Source of the DNA: Chelydra serpentina | Lineage: Eukaryota > Chordata > Testudines > Chelydridae | NCBI GenBank assembly: GCA_037349315.1 | Contig: JBAIAC010000054.1 | Location: 3,720,001-3,784,000 of the forward strand | DNA: 64,000 bases | Direction: 5' to 3' | Shown: in pieces, positions 44,391 to 54,706 of the stretch | How positions within the stretch are numbered: the stretch's first letter is position 1 | Layout: every line of letters begins with the position of its first letter | The notes under the pieces: model-generated | Seen by the model: the letters and a program-made list of their open reading frames with translations, nothing else | Told to the model about the DNA's origin: nothing | Database searches by the model: none | Program-made: the position numbers and the translations under genes

Positions 44391-44576
44391 GAGGGGAGGG
44401 ATAGCTCAGTGGTTTGAGCATTGGCCTGCTAAACCCAGGGTTGTGAGTTCAATCCTTGAGGGGGCCATTTAGGGATCTGGGGCAAAAATTGGGGATTGGT
44501 CCTGCTTTGAGCAGGGGGTTGGACTAGATGACCTCCTAAGGTCCCTTCCAACCCTGATATTCTATGATTCTATGAT
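44391..44576 (+). mobile_element. Turtle tRNA-derived SINE (Cry type), copy 2
   Basis: A clean copy: gatagctcagtggtttgag (A box), gcctgctaaacccagggttg, gagttcaatccttgag (B box), ggccatttagggatctgggg, then the CR1 tail gggttggactagatgacct, ending with tctatgattctatga. Flanks attttgcag and attttcacag are a possible but weak target duplication. Confidence 0.93.
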
Positions 44577-45645
44577 TTTCACAGTCTTTCACTGGAAAGC
44601 AACTCTGGGGCTCTGTCAGGAGCCCCACCTGCCACCCCAAACTTTCTTTCTCCCATCAGAGATTGTTTTAAAATTGTTTCCATTATCCCAATTTCCTTTC
44701 CCCCACCCCTTTCAAATCTTGCAGCAAACCCCTGTAGATTCTGCTTTTAATAGGCAATTAAGCTAACAACATAATTATATCCCTTAATGCTCATTTTAAC
44801 TGGTGTAGGGGAGAAACAAAGGGAAAAAGCAACATATCTAGACACACAACCTTTCTTATAATTTCAAGCTATTTTGATGCCTCTTTTTGTTAATTTGCAA
44901 AGAGGTTGGGGTTGGTTCACTAGTGGCAGTGAGTAAGCCTTGGGGTCACCGTTGTATAGGCTTGCAGGAAGTTTGGAGGTATTTGTCTTCTAAATGTCCT
45001 CTTTCAAAACCCTTTTTAGGTTACGAACTTAGGGGAATCCCAGGAGACTAGAGTACATCCACTTAATATTGCACTGTAGTGGCTGCCTGGCTGTGGTATG
45101 ATAGGTTTTTCTTTTTTTAGTACCTAGGCAATTATTCGCAAGAGACCAATATGCTGAGTCCACAAACTGCCTTCCTACCATATGTATGAGGGGGGGAAAG
45201 TAGAGCATTGGAAAATAATGTTGATGGAGAATTATGGTACTGAGTCGATGCCAAGTTAGTGAAGCTCCTTTATTGTCTATGCAGAGCCAGACTCAAAAGG
45301 GAATCAGAGCTAATATGCTGATGACAACAAGCATTGTAACTTTCATTCCATGTGTGGATTTGTACAGAGCTAATCACACTAAGATCACACCCACAACAAT
45401 CAATTTGATAGGCACAAAAATGTATGGAGATGCTTATAGCTATAAGGTAGGAAAATTTTTCACCATCTTCTCACTGTTTGTTGAATCAAAGCATTCATGG
45501 AGAGCTTGCTAAGAACTAGGCAATGCACTTTGACATGCCAGTGATTATAGTAATAATTTTTTAAAAATCATCATCTTTTTCAGAATTTCTTGTTCATTCA
45601 GAAAAGGTTAGAACACAGGATTGAAATGCAGGATACTTGGGCCCT
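44577..45645. other. No gene recognised
   Basis: Unassigned. A 92-codon plus-strand frame at 45234-45512 shows no motif. Confidence 0.35.
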
Positions 45646-45910
45646 GATCCTGCAGTCTGAGCCATGCAGGCAGCTCCTTGCACTTTGTGGAGTTTACTAA
45701 TTATATTGATCATATTGTAGGATCAGGATCTTAGAATCGAATCCTGTTCCTAGCATGGACTCATTTGATCACTTAATGTCTTTTTGCCTGTTTTTCTCTC
45801 TGTGTAAAATGGTTATAATATAATATTATTGTGAGACATTAGTAGTGAACATTTGTGGAATGCTTTGGGATTCTGTCATTATTGGCACTGTAGAAGTGAA
45901 ACATATTATT
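45646..45910 (+). repeat. Palindromic dispersed repeat followed by MIR-like remnant
   Basis: 45647-45738 runs from ccctgatcctgcagtctgag to tgtaggatcaggatctta, an imperfect inverted pair shared with 46723-46848. 45760-45900 has cttaatgtctttttgcctg, tctctgtgtaaaatggttat and ggaatgctttgggattctg, which follows the MIR/L2 tail order. Both are old. Confidence 0.5.
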
Positions 45911-46722
45911 ATTCACTGAACAATATGGGCTCTATGAGTTCTTTTTAAATTCCTGTAGATGCAAATAGTGTATATGGTTTAATGTATAAAACATCTTTAC
46001 TGTGTATTTCAAAGGTGTTGAATTCAAATCCTGTTGAAGGTTGCATGTTAAACCTCTTCTATTTAGAACTGTGCTACATCTTGCAAAAAACATTTTAAAT
46101 CCTTTTTGATGAAGTCATATAGCCATCATTTTCCAGAAAGGCGGCCAAATAAATGCTTAGGAGAATGCGTGCCTAAGTGTCTGCAGCATCCAGAGGGTTA
46201 AATCTGTTTTTCATTAAATTTTGCATAAAGCTGGTTTGTGCCCAGGAGCTTATATGTTCTGTGCATCCACCTCCCCCACATGTGAACAATTTGGTTTTAA
46301 TTCTCTAGAAATTTTGGTCTGGTTTTTCCAAAGAGTCTACTTGTACATCCACTCGTTCTTCAGTGGGAGCTACTGGTTGCTGAGCTCTTAGGAAAATTAT
46401 ATTGCAAATTCTGTAGGCTTTTCTAGTATTCATGGTAGTGAATTAGTTGCCACGTCAGGCAGCTGATTTTTAGCCCCAAGTTTCTCATCACTTCTATTGG
46501 AGCTGTGATTTTTATTGAAATGTCTGTAAACTTTTTTGCATCAGTGCGCTCATTAATTCGCTCATGCATCGGTGCCATTCATTAATTTTCACTTCATTTG
46601 TAAAGTATAAAATACAATGGAACATTATCTCATCTGAAACATTTTACTGAAATGTAACTATTAAAACAACCAGTTTTTTTAAAAAAAAAAGAGAGAGAAA
46701 AAAAGCATAGCTATTTTAACGA
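45911..46722. other. No gene recognised
   Basis: Unassigned AT-rich sequence with an A/T run near 46674-46700. Confidence 0.35.
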
Positions 46723-46848
46723 CCCATTCCTGCAAAACTTTACATATCTGCTTAACTCTGTTTATGTGAGAAGTCTCATTGAACTAAGGGGTACTACTCA
46801 CACACGTGAAGTTATACGTATACCTGAGTTTGCAGGATTAGGGCCTAA
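46723..46848. repeat. Palindromic dispersed repeat (tcctgcaaa ... tttgcagga)
   Basis: Starts gacccattcctgcaaaactt and ends gagtttgcaggattagggc, with gtctcattgaactaagggg in the middle. The outer arms are complementary over about 9 bases. It is a relative of 45647-45738 and, more distantly, of 20452-20585. Confidence 0.5.
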
Positions 46849-46862
46849 TGGTCAGGTTTAAG

Positions 46863-47110
46863 TAAGGGCTTGTCTAGATGATGAAGAGTTGGCGTGCAGC
46901 AAGCTGGGGTGCAAATCTACAGTTTGCATTAGTGTGCCATGCACTAACTGTTCCAGTGCAGATTGACCAAACGGAGGTCATTGCTCACTAGAGTGCTTTT
47001 AGTGCGCATTAGCAGGGTCCAGATGGCCAGTTAGTGAATGGCAGGCTTGTGTGCTCTAGATTTACACTGCAGCTTGTCACACACCAGCTCTCCATCTAGA
47101 CAAGTCCTAA
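46863..47110. mobile_element. Harbinger-type MITE with TAA target duplication
   Basis: A 242-bp element (46866-47107). Ends GGGCTTGTCTAGATG and CATCTAGACAAGTCC are inverted with 14 of 15 matches, and taa flanks both sides (46863-46865, 47108-47110). The 3-bp TWA target and the terminal GGSCTTGTC match the Harbinger left end at 12056. The interior carries tgcattagtgtgccatgcac-like palindromic words and no frame. Confidence 0.85.
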
Positions 47111-47218
47111 AATACAGTCAGGCACAACTTAGTCATTCTGTCTCTGTTCAGAGCTTGTGCATGCGGCAATTGAATCCTCATTCTACAGGATAATAATAAT
47201 AAATGGAGATATGCCAAT

Positions 47219-47402
47219 CTCCTAGAACTGGAATGACCTTGAAAGGTCATTGAGTCCAGTCCCCTGCCTTCACTAGCAGGACCAAGTACTTTCCCCTGAC
47301 AGATTTTTGCCCCAGATCCCTAAGTGGCCCCCTCAAGGATTGAATTCACAACCCTGGGTTTAGCAGGCCAATGCTCAAACCACTGAGCTATCCTTCCCCC
47401 CC
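47219..47402 (-). mobile_element. Turtle tRNA-derived SINE with a different 3' tail
   Basis: The minus strand from 47402 reads gatagctcagtggtttgag, gagttcaat (as ggattgaattc in plus sense) and gatctggggcaaaaatctgt, the same head and body as the other turtle SINEs. The tail then departs: instead of ttggactagatgacctcc it has ggactggactcaatgacct and ttccagttctag. That is the end of another CR1 subfamily. The head-tail combination suggests a tail swap. Confidence 0.85.
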
Positions 47403-48754
47403 AATATGGAAATATACTTGGCTGAACTGTGCCAAAACCTTCCCTAGAGTAGCGTCTTTGAAGCTTTTGGTTCAGCCCAAGGGGTGGGTTTTGCTCGTTC
47501 TGTCTTGTTTGACGTGACCGTTTAAATGTCTAACCCTTTTCTATTGTGGCTGTTTCCTCATATGTAAAGTGTTTTGGGATTTAATTTATTTTTTCTTTAG
47601 GGCACAGAAGAAACGCTAGATTCTGTAGGCATGTTTCTTGTTGGAAAAGGCATATTATGACCACTCTAAGGAGTGTAACCAGAATTCATATTGGGATGGA
47701 GAGGCCATCCTATGTTGCAGATGTTTTTGTTATTGGCGAAAAAAAATTACAATGATTTGACCTCAGTTAAATAATTACAGATGTCAGTAATTGGAGAAGG
47801 GTCCCGCTTTCGCCTTGCTGTTTGGGTTACAGATTGATTTTACTAGCTACAGGGTCAGATTTTCTAACTTTGTAAGGTGCCAGTCTTCCAATGAGATGGC
47901 GGACTTGAGCTCCCTTTGCCCACTCTTTTGTGGACTGTCCAGGTGGAAGAAGTAAATGGTCACTAGTACATATCCTTAGCTCTTTTTGAGAAGGATAACT
48001 TCTTGTCGCGGCCACCACTGACCTTTCAATAAAGCCAGTGATGTCCCAGGCTGTGCAAGAGCTGCTAAACAGCACACAGGGGTTGCTGTGTTTGCACAAC
48101 CAGTCACTGTCTTGACCATTGTCAATGCCCAGATTCCACAGTTATGGGGGAGATAGGAAATCCCTAGACAGGGAGATACTTAAAAATTATTTTGTGTCTG
48201 AAGTCTGAAACAAGTTTTGCCACACTGCATCACTAAGGCTCTCCCCCACCAGCACAGAGAGCACCGTTCGGGTTCATAGAGCTCCTCTCCGTGGGTTATT
48301 CAGTCATTGGCTGCTCTACGCACACCACCAACAAGGATACTGCCAGGTAGTGCCATTTGTAGCAGTGGCTTTGTGAACTGGACATCCATTAACTGGGATA
48401 AAAACTGAGGCCTCCAAGTTAACTTCATGTAGACCAACAAATAGCCACTAGATTGTAAGAATTTTTAATCTCTGCTGAACTGGCCCAGACTGAAACTAGT
48501 AAATTAGAAATCAAAGACTCCCTATCTTATTCCTGATCCTTTGAGACATCCAATCTTCCACTATCTGTATTTTCATACTGGGAAATTCTAAATGAGCTCT
48601 TCAGAGATGGAGTCAATCTTCATAGGTCATGGTTGGCAAAGGCGTACATACTAATCAAAGGATGTTGGTACATTGCTTCAAAAACTACCACTGGGCAAGT
48701 CAGCGAAGGAAGTAGATGGAGTTAGATTTTTTTCTCCTTTAGAATTTCATTTTT
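47403..48754. other. No gene recognised
   Basis: Unassigned. A 90-codon minus-strand frame at 48099-47827 has no motif. Confidence 0.35.
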
Positions 48755-50533
48755 TGAAATAACATTTGCTATTTTTAAGAAAGGGAAAAAAAGTGACCCG
48801 GGTAACTATAGGCCTGTTAGTTTGACATCTGTAGTATGCAAGGTCTTGGAAAATTTTTTGAATGAGAAAGTAGTTAAGGATCTTGAGGTCAGTGGCAATT
48901 GGGACAAATTACAACATGCTTTTACAAAAGGTAGATCGTGCCAAACCAACTTGATCTCCTTCTTTGAGAAAGTAACAGATTTTTTAGATAAAGGAAACGC
49001 AGTGGATCTAATCTGCCTCGATTTCAGTAAGGCATTTGATACAGTACCACATGAGGAATTATTGGTTAAATTGGAAAAGATGGGGATCAATATGAAAATT
49101 GAGAGGTGGATAAGGAACTGGTTAAAGGGGAGACTACAGCGGGTCATACTGAAAGGTGAACTGTCAGGTTGGCGGGAGGTTATTAGTGGAGTTCCTCAAG
49201 GTTCAGTTTTGGGACCAATTTTATTTAATCTTTTTATTACTGACCTCGGCACCAAAAGTGGGAGTGTGCTAATAAAGTTTGCAGATGAAAAAAATAAATA
49301 ATAAATAAATAAAGTTGGGAGGTATTGTCAATTCAGAAAAGGATCGGGATATCCTACAGGAAGATCTGGATCACCTTGTAAACTGGAGTAATAGTAATAG
49401 GATGAAATTTAATAGTGAGAAGTGTAAGGTTATGCATTTAGGGATTAATAACAAGAATTTTAGTTATAAGCTGGGGACGCATCAGTTGGAAGTAACTGAA
49501 GAGGAGAAGGCCCTCGGAGTCCTGGTTGATCACAGGATGACTGAGTCGCCAATGTGATGTGGCCGTGAAAAAAGCTAATGCGGTCTTGGGATGCATTAGG
49601 TGACGTATTTCTAGTAGAGATAAGGAGGTGTTAGTACCGTTATACAAGGCATTGGTGAGACCTCATTTGGAATACTGTGTGCAGTTCTGGTCTCCCATGT
49701 TTAAGAAGGATGAATTCAAACTGGAACAGGTACAAAGAAGGGCCACTAGGATGATCCGAGGAATGGAAAACCTGTCGTATGAAAGGAGACTCAAGGAGCT
49801 TGGTTTGTTTACCTTAACCAAAAGAAGGCTGAGCGGAGATATGATTGCTCTCTTTAAATATATCAGAGGGATAAATACCAGGGAGGGAGAGGAATTATTT
49901 CAGCTCGGTACCAATGTGGACACAAGAACAAATGGATATAAACTGGCCATCAGGAAGTTTAGATTTGAAATTAGACGAAGGTTTCTAACCATCAGAGGAG
50001 TGAAGTTCTGGAACAGCCTTCCAAGGGAAGCAGTGGGGGCAAAAGACCTATCTGGCTTCAAGATTAAGCTAGATATGTTTATGGAGGGGATGGTTTGATG
50101 GGATAACATGATCTTAGTCAAAGGTCAATTAATTGCCATCAGTGGTAAATAGGACCAATGGTCAATGATGGGATGTTAGAAGTTACTACAGAGAACTTTT
50201 TCCTGGGTGTCTGGCTGGTGAGTCGTACCCACATGCTCGGGGTTCAGCTGATCGCCATATTTGGGGTCAGGAAGGAATTTTCCTCCAGGGTAGATTGGCA
50301 GAGGCCCTGGAGGTTTTTTGCCTTCCTCTGCAGCATGGGGCACGGGTCACTTACCAGAGGATTCTCTGCATCTTGAAGTCTTTAAACCATGATTTGAGGA
50401 CTTCAATAGCTGAGACATAGGTGAGAGGATTATTCCAGGAGTGGGTGGGTGAGATTCTGTGGCCTGCATTGTGCAGGAGGTCAGACTAGATGATCATAAT
50501 GGTCCCTTCTGACCTTAAAGTCTATGATGTCTA
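48755..50533 (+). mobile_element. CR1-group LINE, best-preserved RT in the window
   Basis: Runs from the ORF2 finger region (KKSDPGNYRPVSLTSVVCKV) to a complete 3' end. 48822-49301 carries HAFTKGRSCQTNLISFFEKV, DLICLDFSKAFDTVPHEELL and [20 protein letters not shown]. The catalytic FADD is spoiled to FADE by an A-rich AAAT insertion at 49288-49314. 49315-49557 continues with MKFNSEKCKVMHLG, and 49628-50098 with RPHLEYCVQFWSPMFKK, RMIRGMENLSYERRLKELGL and the final FWNSLPREAVG. Three frames mean two further shifts. The 3' untranslated region ends ggtcagactagatgatcata then gtctatgatgtctatg. The same subfamily tail occurs at 60985. Confidence 0.92.
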
Positions 50534-51183
50534 TGTGACTCAGCAAGTACATGAGGGGACAGTGTTTTTACTGTATATAATTTATTGCAAAATCCTGATT
50601 ACTTCATTTCCAATTTCCTCTTTGGAATCATAAAGGTATTTGGTTTCCAATACTTTTGATCACAGGACCTTTAAAAATTCATGTGTAGAAGTTAGTTGTT
50701 AGGCTTAGAAGGTTTGCAAGAGGTTCAGTATAGTAAATTTATTAGACACTGTTGCACAACCGAGGCCCAAAATTTGTCCTTTCTGAAAACTTATTTTGGT
50801 GGTAGTACACTGTGTTCTTTGGATACTAAATACCTTTAAAAAATCCACTTCTGCAGCCAAAAAATGAAAGAACCCAAATAACTATTCTTTGCGTAGACTG
50901 CAGTGTACAATAACCGAAGCAAGGTGAATGATCATCTCTCCCTTCTGCTGGCACTGCAACATTACTGAGTGGACAAACACTATTCTCCCCGGGCACAGCT
51001 TCACGAAGGTGAATACTTAGGGCCAGATTTAAGTACAATATATAATAATATATATAATATATCTCTCTTTCTTGACTCCTTTTCTTGTTTGCCTGGGGTT
51101 AGAGGTGCCCAGGATTCTTTGTTACTTCTTCCAGTCTATAGTCTGGGTTCGTAGGTTTTCCAGTCCTTTTCTCTTCAGACTTA
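50534..51183. other. No gene recognised
   Basis: Unassigned, with an AT-dinucleotide patch at about 51038-51063. Confidence 0.35.
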
Positions 51184-51222
51184 GAATCATAGAATATCAG
51201 GATTGGAAGGGACCTTAGGATT
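51184..51222 (-). mobile_element. Very short CR1 3' end
   Basis: agaatcatagaatatcagg followed by attggaagggaccttagg is the last 40 bases of a CR1 3' end read on the minus strand. Such extreme 5' truncation is common for CR1. It abuts the RTE-like fragment. Confidence 0.75.
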
Positions 51223-51224
51223 CC

Positions 51225-51870
51225 ATTGTCATAATCGACAAGACGGCTGTCGACTTGGTTAGGAAATTCTGCTACATGGGTAGCACATTTTCCAGTAATG
51301 CCATGGTGGATGATGAGCTCATTCAGCACCTGGCAAAGGCCAGCTTGGCATTTGACAGTCTCTCTCACAGGCTCTGGAGGGAGTGTGGAGTCTGCCTCAG
51401 AACCAAGATAAAAATCCATCATGCTATTGTACTCTCCTCACTCCTTTACAGCTGCGAGACATGGACGCTCTACTGATACCACATCAAACACTTGGAGAAT
51501 TTCCAGGTTCGCTGCCTAAGATCCATCTGCAACATCAAGAGGCAGGACAGGATCCCCGGCACTGAAGTCCTTCAGAGGTGCCAAATCTCTGGCAGTGAGA
51601 ATATGGTCATCAGGGCGCAACTTCACTGGGTCAGATGTGGTCCACATGGAGGTTTCCTTTATACCAAAAGTGGTGCTCTACAGCCCGCTGAACATGAGAA
51701 CCTGCTCTAAGGGTCAACCCATGCTTAGATATAGAGAGACCTTGAAAGCTAACTTCAAAACACACAAGATAGACACTAAAACCTGGGAACTTGTTGCACT
51801 GGCCTGACCTAGATGGAGAGGTGTGTTCCATCAGTCCCTGTCCACTATTGAGGAATCGCGTGTGTGAGGT
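51225..51870 (+). pseudogene. RTE-like LINE, C-terminal fragment
   Basis: The plus strand encodes the post-RT part of a non-LTR retrotransposon. VDLVRKFCYMGSTFSSNAMV corresponds to the FCYLGS block, then HLAKASLAFDSLSHRLWREC, IKIHHAIVLSSLLYSCETWT (LLYG.E.W in active copies), LENFQVRCLRSICNIKRQDR, and after a shift MLRYRETLKANFKTHKIDTK TWEL (51718-51810, as pieces LRYRETLKANFK and IDTKTWEL). The order matches RTE-type elements. Frameshifts at about 51480 and 51650 disable it. The clade call is by motif memory; another LINE group with the same tail is possible. Confidence 0.65.
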
Positions 51871-52149
51871 CTCTGCAGAAGAGAACATGTTGGAAGGCCA
51901 GTACCTCAAATCCTCCCCGTAATAGCAACTATACTTGCAAAACATTCTGCTGGCAAGCGAATCCGATCCTGGATTTGCAAATGCATGTGAGAAGCCATAA
52001 AAACTAATAAATCCAGAACTTAAGTCAACACCAGCTAAACACTCATCTGTCGAAGCAATGGGAGAATCCAACAACATTGCAAGGATCTTCTTTTTTTCCA
52101 TCTTCATAAGACCCGCTTTTTCCAAACCATTGGGCTGGCAGGGACAAAT

Positions 52150-53750
52150 GCATGCAGGATATACAATTTTCCTTTCTGTTAGTTACAAAATTACCAGTAT
52201 CACAGTACTATTGCCACCTTTTTCACTGTTGCCTATGCGCATTGGGTTCTTCTTTTCAGTTCTCCAGATCTCTCTCCAATGGCACTAAGCATTCTTCCCA
52301 AGTAGACAATTTTTTTCTTCTAATTCTGCTTCTCTTCTGAAACTTCAGACAACAGCTCTTCTTCCAACTTTCTTACTTGTATAACTTCAGTTTTCTTTGA
52401 GTTACCTTCAAATCACGGTCTTCAAATGCAGATGCCCACCCTGATACCGTATTTACCAATTCCTCTTTGGTGTCAGCCACAAGGGCCAGATTGTCAGCAT
52501 ACATTAGTTTTTGCTATGTCTCTGCAGGGTTGGTTGTCCTATAATTAACGCCATAACTAAGATGGGGAGAAGTGGACTCGGCACACTTCCTTATCTCAAT
52601 CTCACCGTCACCTCAGAACTCTCCTAAATTCCATATATTGTTACCACCTTTGCTCTTGACCCTCGATACAGCTGCTCTATCATCTCCACTTTTTGATGTC
52701 CCCTCCCACCCCATCTCAATAATCCAAACACCAGCTCCTGCTGAACCAAGTCATATACTTTCTCAAGGTCAATAAATACTACATAGCAGTTACATCCTCC
52801 ATTTATCATTCTCTCAAACATCTGTTTCATTGCAAATATTGCATGAATAGTACTTCTTCCCTTCCTAAAGCCATGTTGCTCTTCTTCTATATTTTTCCTT
52901 CACCTTGCACCTCAACCTTGCCACCAGAACTTTAAGACTTTGAGAGGCTGACTTAGCAGGGTGACCCCGGATAGGAGTTTGGATCATTTACAAAACTCTT
53001 ACCCTTCCAAAGAGGCACAATCAATCCCATTCTCCAGTTTTCTGATGTGCTTGTGTGATCTTAGCAAACACATAATATATGAAGCCATGTTACTCCAGTA
53101 TCTCCAGCTAGCTTGATCACATCAACAGTTCTCATCTTCACCAGCTGCTTTACCATTCTTCATCTTGTTCAATGTTGCCGCTATCTCTACAGAAATTGAT
53201 ACCTTTTGAGGCTTCCCTATAATTGTTGACGGTGCTTGCACTTACAACTCTCTCTCCTTATTTTAACAGGTTTGGGAAGTATTTTTTGCATTCTTCTATC
53301 ACCTCTTTAGGTTAGTCACCACACAGTTCCTATCCATCACACGTAAAAAGTTCTTCACTTCTTGCACTGATGCATCCGACGAAGTGGGTATTCACCCACG
53401 AAAACTTATGCTCCAATACGTCTGTTAGTCTATAAGGTGCCACAGGACTCTTTGTCGCTTCACTTCTTGTGTTTCATTCTGTTTTTTGCCAACCCTAAAA
53501 CCAATTTCCTACCATCATCTTCCTCCATCTTTCTGTATGATTCCTTTTCAGCCTCCATTCTTGTCTCAGCAACTGCCTTTTTAGGCTCCTTTTGCCTGTT
53601 TATAGACATGTTTGATTGTTTCATTATCACAACCTGCTGCCTCAGACTCTTTGAATATATATATCAAGCAAAGCATTCGGCCTCTTGGGACTCTGCATCC
53701 CATGCTTCTTAGGGGGCATCCTATATCCCTTTTAAGCAATGAGTAGTAAG
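52150..53750 (-). pseudogene. RTE-like LINE, linker and RT part, split by a short retroposon
   Basis: Read on the minus strand. 53712-53500: SINRQKEPKKAVAETRMEAE then KESYRKMEEDDGRKLVLGLA, the charged linker between endonuclease and RT. About 53190: LNKMKNGKAAGEDE, the usual MKNGKA.G.DE block. 52830-52624: CYVVFIDLEKVYDLVQQELV (FIDLEKAYD) and MIEQLYRGSRAKVVTIYG. About 52510-52440: a catalytic box spoiled to YADNLALVADTKEEL. About 52310-52255: VYLGRMLSAIGERSGELKRR. Stops and shifts are numerous. Orientation is opposite to 51225-51870 and the sequences differ, so these are separate insertions. Confidence 0.7.
53353..53469 (+). mobile_element. Short retroposon-like repeat with perfect 12-bp target duplication
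   Basis: A 93-bp insert (53365-53457), cactgatgcatccgacgaag then tgggtattcacccacgaaaa, cttatgctccaatacgtctg, ttagtctataaggtgccaca and ggactctttgtcg. It is flanked by identical cttcacttcttg at 53353-53364 and 53458-53469. Compared with 22073-22188 it starts about 13 bases earlier and ends before the cagactaacacgg segment. It splits the minus-strand RTE-like gene, whose frame resumes on the other side. Confidence 0.78.
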
Positions 53751-54606
53751 AGGCAACAAGTCACTGCTGGGCCACCTCTTCCAGCAGCAGATCCAGAGGA
53801 AGAAAAATCCCGTGGACTGATTTAATCTTCCTGCTAAGGTCCGAAGATCCGTTATAATGGGTACATCATCCTGTTTGCAGTTTGAGGGCAGCACCAGACC
53901 TGTCAGTCCCTGGCAACAGGTGAATGCCTCGTCCCCTTGAAGTTCCCTCCAGTTTTATCTGCCTCTCACGTCCCGTGTCTCCCCCAGCCCTCCTGGTTGC
54001 AGAGCTTTGCGGAGGGAAATTCCAAACTGTATTCGAAGTTTTCAGACTAGTAGTTTGGCTCAACAATATGTCTGTCTAATTTCCAGCTGTGCCCCAAGGC
54101 CGCACTGGATATTTGGGGAGATTGTCCCCTCAGCTTCACTCCCCTGATGAGGTGCTTGCAGCAGCTGGCGCCCCTGCAGAGGCAAAGGAAGGGTTTGTGT
54201 CTCCTGCACCCCCACCTCCCACTCCGCTAGCAGGTGTCTCACTGGGGAGCTCCCCGGCTCTGTGGCAGAGAGCAGTTTCCTTCACAACCCAATCTAGGTG
54301 GATTGCACCAGTCGCTATAGCTCACACCAGCAGCCGTGCCTCTGACTGTGAAACTCAGCTGCCTCCTTCCCCTCTGCTTCCCTGCAGGTCGCAGATGGAG
54401 GGCACTAGACATGGTGTGGATGCTGCCAATGCCAGAGAGTGCAGTGAGAGGCCTTTGGGCCCATCTCCCTCCCCCTGCTGCCACTTTTATAACAGCCCCC
54501 TCCCCGTCATATCCCACATTGAGATCTCCAGGGAAACTCAGACCCATCTGGGCCGCATGGATCCCATGCAGTAGAGAAGTATGGAGTTTCTGGGGAACCC
54601 ATCCTT
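53751..54606. other. Unassigned GC-rich stretch with overlapping open frames
   Basis: 54089-54574 (+, 161 codons), 54718-54239 (-, 159 codons) and 54336-54638 (+, 100 codons) overlap. Products are rich in S, P and T and show no domain. Composition is more GC-rich than the surroundings, which lengthens frames by chance. It could be part of an LTR or other element I cannot recognise; no splice signals convince me of an exon. Confidence 0.35.
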
Positions 54607-54706
54607 CAGCCTTGAAGCTAGACAAATTCAGACTATGAATAAGGTTCAGTTTCTTAACAGTGAAGGTAATTATCCACTGGAACAATTTATTACGGGTTGT
54701 GGTGGA
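54607..54706 (+). mobile_element. CR1-group LINE fragment, end of ORF2
   Basis: gaagctagacaaattcagac, cagtttcttaacagtgaagg and ccactggaacaatttattac encode LKLDKFRL.., FLNSEG, HWNNLL, the last ORF2 segment of CR1-group LINEs. It stops at gttgtggtgga without the 3' tail. Confidence 0.65.

Noticed and set aside
51631..52125. 164-codon minus-strand frame as a protein
   Set aside because: Half of it is antisense to the RTE-like C-terminal fragment; the remainder shows no domain.
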